Assembly: GCA_016872875.1 (NCBI GenBank)
Contig: VGYW01000234.1
Span: 1 to 13,140, forward strand
DNA: 13,140 nucleotides
Source of the DNA: Planctomycetota bacterium
GTDB lineage: Bacteria > Planctomycetota > PUPC01 > DSUN01
Direction of reading: 5' to 3'
The position numbers and the translations under genes were made by a program. Positions within the stretch are counted from its first letter, which is position 1. Every line of letters starts with the position of its first letter. Shown piece by piece: positions 5,657 to 12,034 of the stretch. The notes beneath the pieces were generated by a model. The model was not told where the DNA came from. It ran no database searches and saw nothing but the letters and a program-made list of their open reading frames with translations.

Positions 5657-7309
5657 TCACTTCGCGCCGTCTCTGGCAACACGTGTTGCCTTGCCCGAGA
5701 CCAAGCGGAAGAGAGCTCGGTGCCAAAGGACGTCAGCATCCCAGGCTCCCAGGTACGGCCGTCGCTTGTCGGGGATGTCCCAGCCGCGAAGTGATGTTTG
5801 GGCTCCCTCCCAATCAAGGGTAAGTCTCTCATCCACGGTCATGGTGACCCGTGCCCGCGCCTGCTCCGGCCGCACACTCACAACCATACGGTGCCGGCGC
5901 CCGGGAACGAGCGGGTTCCTCTTGCTCGTCGAGGGATTCTCCCCCGAACTGCGTCCGTCAACCCACGAGAGGCCGTGGCCACCGGACGATGAGATGACGT
6001 TGACCCACTGGGAGCCAACCGGGATGACAGGGTTGAGATTGCCCTTGTCGGGTAGGACAAACTCGATCAGCAGTTCATAGGCTCCCTCGATGCGGATTGG
6101 GAGCGCCAGCCACTTCCCGCCGCCCCCGGGCCGACTGACCAATGCGCCGGCCGCTCGCTTCCAGCCGGGCGCGTCTCCGTCCTTGTCGGGATCGGCCCAC
6201 CGGAGCACGTCGCACCATTGGCCTTGGGGAACCTCCTGGCCGGGAAGGACATCAAGAGCAGCGAGGCGCGGGCCGGGTCTCTGGATCGCGGCAATGTCCT
6301 TGAGCCGCTTCTCGAGCTTCGCTCTTGTCAGGCCCACAACGCCTGGGAGCGCCTTCTCGTACCAATGCCCGGCGCGGAGCCTCCAGGTGTCTCTCTCGTG
6401 GGCGTCGCGCGCGTCGGAAAGGGCCCACCAGGCGTCGCCCAGGGCCATCTGGTCCGCCGCTGCGTCGACACCCTTGAGGTCCTTCTCCGCCAGAGCCTTG
6501 AGCTCTGGGTCACTAACCTTGGCGAGGAGTGGAAGCCCCTGGACCCAGTCCCCTTTGGCCCCGCAGAGGTGGCGACCAACCCGAAGGCTTGCGCCCGCGT
6601 CGGTCGGCGTCTTCTCGAGGGTTGCCATGGCCGCCTTCACCGCAGCGAATTCCCGGGCGAGGGCCGCGATCTGCTGATTGCGGGCAGCGACCCGCCGCGC
6701 GGCACCGGCATCGCGGCTCCGCTGCGCCGCGGCATAGGCCAACTCGCCCAGCCGGGCGGCTGCATCGTAGCTGTCCGCTGCCACAGCGTCCTCTGCTATG
6801 GCCGATGCCTGGGCCGCGACCATAAGAAGCTGCTCCGCCGTCGCGGCCGCCTTGCTGGCGGTCCTGAGCGCATCCTCCTTCAAGGCGAAGGCGTCCACGT
6901 CGAAAATGCCGGCCATCTCTTCCACTGCGGCGAGGGGGGCCTCGGCATCGCCAGCCTTGGCAGCTATGTCACGAGCAGTGCGCAGCAGAACGAAGCATCC
7001 GGCGGGGTCGCTTGTGCTCTTGGCTGCTTGGTCAATCATCTTCCGCGTCAGGGCCAGCACCTGGGCTGTGGTCTTCGCCGCCTCATATTCCTTCTTGTAG
7101 AGCTCCCGCACCAGCTTCATCGCCTCTTCCTGTGCCGTGTCAGAGGGCACGGGCAGCCTATGGGCTGCACCCTCGCCGGCCCAAGCGAAACCGTAGGCAG
7201 CGATCACACCGAGGGCAGCGACGACAAGCGCGAGGCATCGCTTCGCGGAGGCCAAGCCGCAGAAGGAGAACAGAGCGATCACGACATCACCCTGTGGGAA
7301 TCCGCCCAT
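5657..7309 (-). CDS. secreted helical-repeat plus LamG-like domain protein, function unknown
   Basis: A 550-residue protein. A long signal region carries a hydrophobic segment at about 24-44 (CLALVVAALGVIAAYGFAWA). Residues 55-330 are Ala-rich and helical, opening with SDTAQEEAMKLVRELYKKEY and continuing with TPR-like or coiled-coil helices. After a Pro-rich linker (about 333-355), residues 360-540 form a beta-rich LamG/concanavalin-like module (LALPIRIEGAYELLIEFVLP, VPGRRHRMVVSVRPE, LWHRALFRLVSGKATRV). This architecture recurs in planctomycete exported proteins, where the module is often attached to kinases or sulfatase-modifying-like domains; its role is unknown. The fold also recalls DUF1080 (3-keto-glycoside hydrolases), but I see no proof of activity. 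The start ATG at 7309 is supported by AAAGGAGG, 6 bases upstream. It lies 48 bases after the oxidoreductase gene and 65 before the glycosidase, most likely co-transcribed. Confidence 0.75.
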   Translation of the reverse strand: MGGFPQGDVVIALFSFCGLASAKRCLALVVAALGVIAAYGFAWAGEGAAHRLPVPSDTAQEEAMKLVRELYKKEYEAAKTTAQVLALTRKMIDQAAKSTSDPAGCFVLLRTARDIAAKAGDAEAPLAAVEEMAGIFDVDAFALKEDALRTASKAAATAEQLLMVAAQASAIAEDAVAADSYDAAARLGELAYAAAQRSRDAGAARRVAARNQQIAALAREFAAVKAAMATLEKTPTDAGASLRVGRHLCGAKGDWVQGLPLLAKVSDPELKALAEKDLKGVDAAADQMALGDAWWALSDARDAHERDTWRLRAGHWYEKALPGVVGLTRAKLEKRLKDIAAIQRPGPRLAALDVLPGQEVPQGQWCDVLRWADPDKDGDAPGWKRAAGALVSRPGGGGKWLALPIRIEGAYELLIEFVLPDKGNLNPVIPVGSQWVNVISSSGGHGLSWVDGRSSGENPSTSKRNPLVPGRRHRMVVSVRPEQARARVTMTVDERLTLDWEGAQTSLRGWDIPDKRRPYLGAWDADVLWHRALFRLVSGKATRVARDGAK

Positions 7310-7357
7310 GTCTCGCCTCCTTTCGGAGTGGCCAGCGCGACCCGGATTGCCCCCCTC

Positions 7358-8623
7358 TCATAGCCTCCACGGCTCGCGGTAGGGGCGCTGGAGGAGGCGG
7401 TTGGCCTCCGGGTCGTCGGGGAAGAGCTGGCGCACGGGGTCCCAACGGAGCTTGCGGCCCATCTGCCAGGCGATGTTGCCGAGATGGCTCCAACTCGTCA
7501 CGCGGTGGCCGATCTCCACGTCGTAGACGGGCCGCTTGCGCGACACGATGCACTCCAGCCAGTTGCCGAAGTGGTCGTTGCTCTCGTAGAGGCGGAGTTC
7601 GCCCGAGCGGGTCGGCGAGAGGTCGGCCTCGCCCTTCACGAGCGTGGGGCGGAAGAAGCCGTCAATGGTCGCCTGCGGGCCGATGAACTGGGTGTTCAGC
7701 CCGCCGCCGCCCGGCTGGTCCCAGGTCATGACCCAGCGCGGGTCCTCGAACTCGTAGCGGACCGAGAACTCGACGGGCACGTCGTACATGCTGTCGGGGT
7801 CCAGCTTGCCCGTGGCCTCGATGGCGACTGGGCCGGTCGCGTCGGCGCCCATCGCCCAGGAGACGACGCCCATCATGTGGGTGCCGTTGTCGGTGATGAA
7901 GCCGCCCGCGTAGTCCATCCAGAAGCGGAAGTTGAACATGCAGCGGTTGGGGTGGTATGGCGCCCAGGGGGCGGGGCCGAGCCAGAGGTCCCAATCGAGG
8001 TCGGCGGGGGGCGGGCTGCCGGGTGCGACCCTGGCCTTCGGGCAGCAGCCGTGGGAGAGGTGCACCTCCTCGATCTTGCCGAAGCGCCCGTTGCGCACCC
8101 ACTCGCAGAACTGGCGGATGTGGCCCATCGAGCGGTACTGGGAGCCCATCTGGACGACGCGGGCGTGGCGGCGTGCGGCGGCGACCATCGCCTGGCCGTC
8201 GGCGATCGTGCGGCAGAGCGGCTTCTCGCAATAGACGTCCTTCCCGCTCTGGCAGGCCATGACGGTGATGAGCGCGTGCCAGTGGTCGGGCGTGCCGGTG
8301 GCGACGGCGTCAATGTCCGTGCGGTCGAGAATCTGGCGGAAGTCGGCCACGGCGTCGCAGCTCCCCCCGATGGCCTTCTGGGCGCGGGCGGCGTGGGGCT
8401 GATAGACATCGCACACGGCGGCCACCTTGCAGCGGGGGTAGCCGTTGATGCCCAGGAGCGCCATGCCGCGTCCGCCGGTGCCGATGACGCCGGCCTGGAT
8501 GCGGTCGCTTGCTGGCGCCTTCCCCTCCGCGCCGAGCGCGCCGCTTGTGAGGAAGTACGGCGCCGCCGCGCCCGCCGACACGCCCGATAGGAACCGCCTG
8601 CGCGAGACGCCGCGCTGCGCCAT
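7358..8623 (-). CDS. Tat-exported Gfo/Idh/MocA family oxidoreductase
   Basis: A 421-residue protein starting at ATG 8623, with AAGGAG 8 bases upstream; a TTG eight codons earlier lacks such a site. The twin-arginine signal is SRRRFLSG (7-14), followed by a hydrophobic stretch to about 32. The Rossmann NAD(P)-binding loop is GVIGTGGRG (45-53), then TPDHWH (111-116) and the family's EKP motif (133-135), whose Lys134 is the likely catalytic lysine. The second domain carries GGFITDNGTHMMG (240-252), with Asp245 and His249 at the substrate site. The C-terminal part resembles the bacterial-type Gfo/Idh/MocA C-terminal domain. Export of a folded nicotinamide-cofactor protein is typical of planctomycete family members. 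The expected reaction is reversible oxidation of a sugar or sugar-like hydroxyl; the substrate is unknown. It leads the probable four-gene secreted operon and has its own candidate promoter. Confidence 0.92.
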   Translation of the reverse strand: MAQRGVSRRRFLSGVSAGAAAPYFLTSGALGAEGKAPASDRIQAGVIGTGGRGMALLGINGYPRCKVAAVCDVYQPHAARAQKAIGGSCDAVADFRQILDRTDIDAVATGTPDHWHALITVMACQSGKDVYCEKPLCRTIADGQAMVAAARRHARVVQMGSQYRSMGHIRQFCEWVRNGRFGKIEEVHLSHGCCPKARVAPGSPPPADLDWDLWLGPAPWAPYHPNRCMFNFRFWMDYAGGFITDNGTHMMGVVSWAMGADATGPVAIEATGKLDPDSMYDVPVEFSVRYEFEDPRWVMTWDQPGGGGLNTQFIGPQATIDGFFRPTLVKGEADLSPTRSGELRLYESNDHFGNWLECIVSRKRPVYDVEIGHRVTSWSHLGNIAWQMGRKLRWDPVRQLFPDDPEANRLLQRPYREPWRL

Positions 8624-8667
8624 TGCTGAATCTCCTTGCAGCAACAAGGGGCAGGCTAACCGCTCCC

Positions 8668-8696
8668 AGGATACTCCGGCGACGCGGCGCGATCAA
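8668..8696 (-). promoter_or_regulatory. candidate promoter for the secreted-protein operon
   Basis: Minus-strand TTGATC (8696-8691) and TATCCT (8673-8668) are spaced by exactly 17 bases and each matches sigma-70 consensus at four of six positions. Transcription would begin about 38 bases before the oxidoreductase ATG. This is a motif match only. Confidence 0.32.
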
Positions 8697-8799
8697 GGCA
8701 CGTGGGGCGCGGACTGGGCTTTACCATACGAGCCTCTCAGGCTCCAGAGAAGATCCGTGCACCTACAGCTTCAGCTCGCACCCAGCCGCAGGCAGACGC

Positions 8800-9615
8800 T
8801 CACGGCCCGAGGCGGCCGGCGAGGAGAGCCGCGAAGAAGGCATCGAAGTCCGAGTGAGGCGTCGGCCCGATGCCGCACGTCTCGTGGTCGAACCTGAAGA
8901 CCGTTCCGCGGCTCCGCCGGGCGAAGAGGTACTCGTTGCCATATGGGTCGGCATAGAAGGGCAGATACGCCTCGAGTTGCTCTGGCGACGCCTCGGCGAG
9001 CCGGCCGGCCACCCTCAGCCACATGCGAATGTAGTCGAGCTCCCCTTCAAAGCCTTGCACGCCGGCGCCCGCGCGCGGGCCGAGGACGCCCTCGTGCATG
9101 TGCAGCCCGCTGTGGGCGACGTGGTCGAAGACCGCGAGCAAACGACGGTAGCTGTCGGGCAGCCGCGTGGCATACCGTGCTTCCGCCTGCGCGATGCCCT
9201 CCTCGCCCTGCGAGAACCGAAGCCCGAGCCACCCCTCCCACTCGGGGAACCGCTTCGTGCCTGGCTTCGCGTGGAACATCAGATACCACCAGTTGCGCCC
9301 GGCCGCGAGGTCGCCGGCAGATGGGCCGACGATGCCCGCGGGGGCGACCTCGCCATCGAGGGCCATCAGCAGTTGGCGGAGCGCGGAGCTCCGCTGCGCG
9401 TGACCCTCCGGGTCCAGCATCCGAGCGCCCCGATCCGGAAAGCCGCGCAGGAACGCCACAACCTCTTCGGGGACAGGTCTGCCCAGCGCCCTCTCGGCCT
9501 CTGCAAGCTCCGCGTCGCTCGCGCGCATCACGAGCCCGGTGCTCTCAATGGCGCGCGCGAGGCGTCGGATGCCGTACGGGTCGTCCGCGCCGCGTCGTCT
9601 TGGCCAACCGAACAT
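8800..9615 (-). CDS. SMI1/KNR4 (SUKH superfamily) protein
   Basis: A 271-residue cytoplasmic-looking protein without signal peptide. The second half fits the SMI1/KNR4 pattern: an N-terminal helix with IAQAEARYATRLPDSYRRLL (141-160), and a late strand pair, DPYGNEYLFARRSRGTVFRF (213-232), followed by DHE. Residues 34-58 (AELAEAERALGRPVPEEVVAFL) repeat the same opening motif, so the protein may be two SUKH domains in tandem, the first diverged. SUKH proteins are often immunity proteins of polymorphic toxin systems, or bind partners in other roles. No toxin gene is next to it; the flanking genes are an epimerase and an oxidoreductase. The start ATG at 9615 has AAGGAG 7 bases upstream. It appears to be a single-gene unit, bounded by a hairpin after the epimerase and a promoter before the oxidoreductase. 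Family is likely, role is not known. Confidence 0.72.
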   Translation of the reverse strand: MFGWPRRRGADDPYGIRRLARAIESTGLVMRASDAELAEAERALGRPVPEEVVAFLRGFPDRGARMLDPEGHAQRSSALRQLLMALDGEVAPAGIVGPSAGDLAAGRNWWYLMFHAKPGTKRFPEWEGWLGLRFSQGEEGIAQAEARYATRLPDSYRRLLAVFDHVAHSGLHMHEGVLGPRAGAGVQGFEGELDYIRMWLRVAGRLAEASPEQLEAYLPFYADPYGNEYLFARRSRGTVFRFDHETCGIGPTPHSDFDAFFAALLAGRLGP

Positions 9616-9651
9616 GTCTGCGCTCCTTCAGCACGGCGGCAACCACTGCTC

Positions 9652-9680
9652 AGGATAGCTCTCTGGCGGGCCGTCGTGAA
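9652..9680 (-). promoter_or_regulatory. candidate promoter for the SUKH gene
   Basis: Minus-strand TTCACG (9680-9675), a 17-base spacer and TATCCT (9657-9652). The -10 box is identical to that proposed before the oxidoreductase gene. It lies immediately after the hairpin that probably ends the epimerase transcript. Confidence 0.28.
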
Positions 9681-9682
9681 AG

Positions 9683-9697
9683 AGACTCCAGGAGTCT
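9683..9697 (-). terminator. hairpin after the epimerase gene, possible terminator
   Basis: AGACTC (9683-9688) pairs with GAGTCT (9692-9697) over a 3-base loop, 24 bases past the epimerase stop. In the minus direction it is preceded by an A-run and followed by CTTTC, a weak U-tract. On the plus strand TTTTT follows directly, but no gene ends there. Confidence 0.4.
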
Positions 9698-9721
9698 TTT
9701 TCAATGTGGTGCCAGGAGCGT

Positions 9722-10777
9722 TCAGGCTCTTGGCAGGAGGCCGAGGCCGGGACGGTGCGGGAGGATGAGGCGGCCGTGGGGGTCGAGGGCCACGCCGTCG
9801 TAGGGGTCGTTGGTGATGAGGAGGTGGCCGTCGAGGTCGGCGTAGTCCACGAGGGGGCTGAGGTGTGCGGCTGCGGTGATGGCGACCGAGCTCTCGATGA
9901 AGCAGCCGAGCATGACCTTGAGGCCCAGGGAGCGTGCCAGCTCGATCATGCGCCTGGCCTCGTGAAGCCCCCCGCACTTCATCAGCTTGATGTTGATGCC
10001 GTCGGCGGCGCCGGCAAGGGGCGGGATGTCGCCGCTCGCCGTCACGCTCTCGTCCACGATGATGGGCGTGGCGACGGCCTGGCGGACGCGTCGGAGGCCG
10101 TCGGGGTCGCCGGGCGGGATGGGCTGCTCGATGAACTCGATGCCGAACGGCTCGATGGCGCGGATGTTGCGAATCGCCTCCTCGACGGTCCAGGCGGCGT
10201 TGGCGTCAACCCGCAGCGGCTTGTCGGTGACGGCGCGGATGCCCTCCAGGATTTCGAGGTCGCGTCCCGTGCCGACCTTTATCTTCAGGAGCGGGTAGCG
10301 TTCGGCCTCGCGCACCTTCTCCTGCATCACGGGCACTGGTGCGATGCCGATGGTGAACGAGGTGACGGGCGCCTTGGCTGGGTCGGCCCCGAAGAGCTCC
10401 CAGAGCGGCTTGCCGAGCCTCTGGCCCACGAGGTCGTGGAAGGCGATGTCGAGCGCCCCCACCGCGCCGAGGATGCTCTTGACCTCGGGGGGGAGGGAAT
10501 TGAGGAGATTGCTGATTGCTGATTGCTGATTGCTGATTGACTGGAGCGGCTCGGCGAGCTCAGGGTGTGCTGAAAGCCAGTGGCAGAAGAAGTCGAGGGC
10601 GGAGTGGACGCGGTGGTGGTCTTCGCCGTGGTAGTCGTTTGGGTGTGCCTCGCCGATGCCTGTGAGGCCGCCGTGCTCGACAGTGACCAGGACGTTCTCG
10701 GCGAGGTCTGTGGCCGACCGCGCGATGCGGAAGGTGTGGCGAAGCGTCAGCTCGTAGTCGCGACAGGTGGCGATCAT
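9722..10777 (-). CDS. dipeptide epimerase (L-Ala-D/L-Glu epimerase type, enolase superfamily)
   Basis: A 351-residue protein of the muconate-lactonizing-enzyme subgroup. Its N-terminal capping domain carries IGEAHPNDYHGE (41-52). The barrel holds the KxK pair at Lys165/Lys167 (LLKIKVG), metal ligands Asp191 (VDANAAW), Glu217 (FIEQPI) and Asp242 (VDES), and the opposite base Lys264 (NIKLMKCGG). Asp314 and Asp316 (DLD) match the DxD that binds the dipeptide amino group in L-Ala-D/L-Glu epimerases, supporting this specificity. The expected role is cytoplasmic recycling of murein peptides or use of other dipeptides. Residues 80-91 (SISNQQSAISNL) are encoded by a heptanucleotide tandem repeat and look like an insertion in the capping domain. 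The start ATG at 10777 has only a weak, distant ribosome site, so it may depend on the ATPase gene ending 21 bases upstream. Confidence 0.9.
   Translation of the reverse strand: MIATCRDYELTLRHTFRIARSATDLAENVLVTVEHGGLTGIGEAHPNDYHGEDHHRVHSALDFFCHWLSAHPELAEPLQSISNQQSAISNLLNSLPPEVKSILGAVGALDIAFHDLVGQRLGKPLWELFGADPAKAPVTSFTIGIAPVPVMQEKVREAERYPLLKIKVGTGRDLEILEGIRAVTDKPLRVDANAAWTVEEAIRNIRAIEPFGIEFIEQPIPPGDPDGLRRVRQAVATPIIVDESVTASGDIPPLAGAADGINIKLMKCGGLHEARRMIELARSLGLKVMLGCFIESSVAITAAAHLSPLVDYADLDGHLLITNDPYDGVALDPHGRLILPHRPGLGLLPRA
10507..10540. repeat. heptanucleotide tandem repeat (GATTGCT) inside the epimerase gene
   Basis: Four perfect GATTGCT units (10507-10513, 10514-10520, 10521-10527, 10528-10534) are followed by GATTGA. 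Because seven is not a multiple of three, gaining or losing one unit would shift the epimerase frame; only changes of three units keep it. The AT-rich units also contrast with the GC-rich surroundings. Confidence 0.92.
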
Positions 10778-10798
10778 GTGGCCGCGGCCCCTTGGGGG

Positions 10799-11956
10799 TC
10801 AATGGAACTCGCCGGCCCAGAGCCGGTCGAGGAAGTGGGCGAAGGGGAGCACTTCCACGCCGTCGGCGCGGCGCGGGCGCGGCTCGAGGCTCACGCACAG
10901 GAGACGCCTCAGCGTGCCCTCCTCAGCCAGGGCGCGCAGCGGCTTCAGGTCGTTGGCCGAAACGGACTCTTTCGCCTTGACCTCGACGGCCGTGTGGTCG
11001 CCGAGGATGAAGTCGACCTCGAAGCCGGACGTGGAGCGCCAGTGGCTCAGCGGCTCGCCGCCCGCGTAGTCGCGGTGAGCGGCCAGCTCGTGCAGCAGCC
11101 AGGTCTCGAAGGCCGGGCCGAACTCGGGCGTGCCCGGCCGCACCGCGCGGCCCTGAAGGGCCGCCACGACCCCAACGTCGAAGAAGTAGTACTTCGAGGC
11201 GGCGATGGGCTTCCGCCTGCGCGAGGCGCGCCACGCCGGAAGCTCCTCCACGACCAACGTGTCCTTCAGGATCTCGAAGTACTCATACACCGTCGTGCGG
11301 GGCACCTGGGCGTCGCTGGCGACGTTCGTGAAGTTCACCACCGTGGCGTTGCACAGTGCGGCGATGCGCAGGAAGCGGCTGAACGCGGGCGCGTTGCGGG
11401 CCGCTCCCTCCGCCACGATCTCCTGTTGGAGGTAGGCCCCCGCGTAGGCCTCGAGGTCGGCCTGCGGCTCGTCCGAGAAGTAGACCGCGGGCAGCAGCCC
11501 GCGCGCGATTGCCCGCCGCAGGTCGAAGTGGGGGCCGAGCTCCTTGCGGATGAGCGGGCGGAGGAACCTGGTGCGGGCGCGTCCCCCCAACAGGTTCACG
11601 CCCCCACGCCGAAGGCTCCGAGCGCTCGAACCCGTCAGGAGGAACCGGACCCGCCGCCCCTCGATCAGGCGGTGGACCTCGTTCAGGAGAAGGGGCAGCC
11701 GCTGCACCTCGTCAATGACCACCACGGAATCGTCGGGGCCGAGCTCCTGCCCGATCCTGCCTGGATTCTGGCTCAGCGCGAGGAACACCGCGGTGTCCAG
11801 GAGATCGTAGGTCCGCACACCCTTGAGGCAGTGCGCGATGAGAAAGGTCTTGCCCGTCTGCCGCGGGCCGAAGAGGAAGTGCGATTTCTTCGCCACGAGC
11901 GCGGCGAGGTCGAGCACGCGCGGGATCACTGGGGTGTCAGAGGCCGAGGCACGCAC
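10799..11956 (-). CDS. AAA_14/DUF4143 ATP-binding protein
   Basis: Numbered from the upstream ATG at 11974 (391 aa). Walker A is GPRQTGKT (36-43), Walker B is VVVIDEVQ (84-91) with Asp88 and Glu89, and the sensor-like segment is LLTGSSAR (112-119). Residues about 205-245 form a winged-helix-like segment (NVASDAQVPRTTVYEYFEIL). The DUF4143 C-terminus has FEVDFIL and AVEVKAKE, giving Asp321, Glu331 and Lys333, the pattern of a PD-(D/E)xK nuclease fold. Proteins of this family are abundant in bacteria and archaea and sometimes mobile, but their role is unresolved. I prefer GTG 11956 as start because AGGAG (11968-11964) sits 7 bases before it; the ATG at 11974 has no ribosome site and would fall about 4 bases upstream of the predicted transcript start. 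The gene is complete, with all key residues, and ends 21 bases before the epimerase gene. Confidence 0.88.
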   Translation of the reverse strand: MRASASDTPVIPRVLDLAALVAKKSHFLFGPRQTGKTFLIAHCLKGVRTYDLLDTAVFLALSQNPGRIGQELGPDDSVVVIDEVQRLPLLLNEVHRLIEGRRVRFLLTGSSARSLRRGGVNLLGGRARTRFLRPLIRKELGPHFDLRRAIARGLLPAVYFSDEPQADLEAYAGAYLQQEIVAEGAARNAPAFSRFLRIAALCNATVVNFTNVASDAQVPRTTVYEYFEILKDTLVVEELPAWRASRRRKPIAASKYYFFDVGVVAALQGRAVRPGTPEFGPAFETWLLHELAAHRDYAGGEPLSHWRSTSGFEVDFILGDHTAVEVKAKESVSANDLKPLRALAEEGTLRRLLCVSLEPRPRRADGVEVLPFAHFLDRLWAGEFH

Positions 11957-11976
11957 TGTCGCTCTCCTCGTCATCT

Positions 11977-12005
11977 ATCATGTCAAATGACGACGGAGTT
12001 GTCAA
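11977..12005 (-). promoter_or_regulatory. candidate promoter for the DUF4143 gene
   Basis: A perfect TTGACA (12005-12000), a 17-base spacer and CATGAT (11982-11977) on the minus strand. A second TTGACA (11986-11981) makes a direct repeat of ATTTGACA 19 bases apart, which could also be an operator. Transcription would start near 11970, giving a very short leader that contains the AGGAG site before GTG 11956. Confidence 0.42.
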
Positions 12006-12034
12006 ATCGCACGAGGCCGGTGGGGGCTTGGACT

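Noticed and set aside
8624..8647. Upstream TTG start for the Gfo/Idh/MocA gene.
   Set aside because: ATG 8623 has a well-spaced AAGGAG and places the twin-arginine motif at residues 7-11; the upstream start would place the ribosome site inside the gene.
8730..8744. GAGCC/GGCTC hairpin downstream of the SUKH gene as a terminator.
   Set aside because: Only 5 bp with no U-run in either direction; too weak to annotate.
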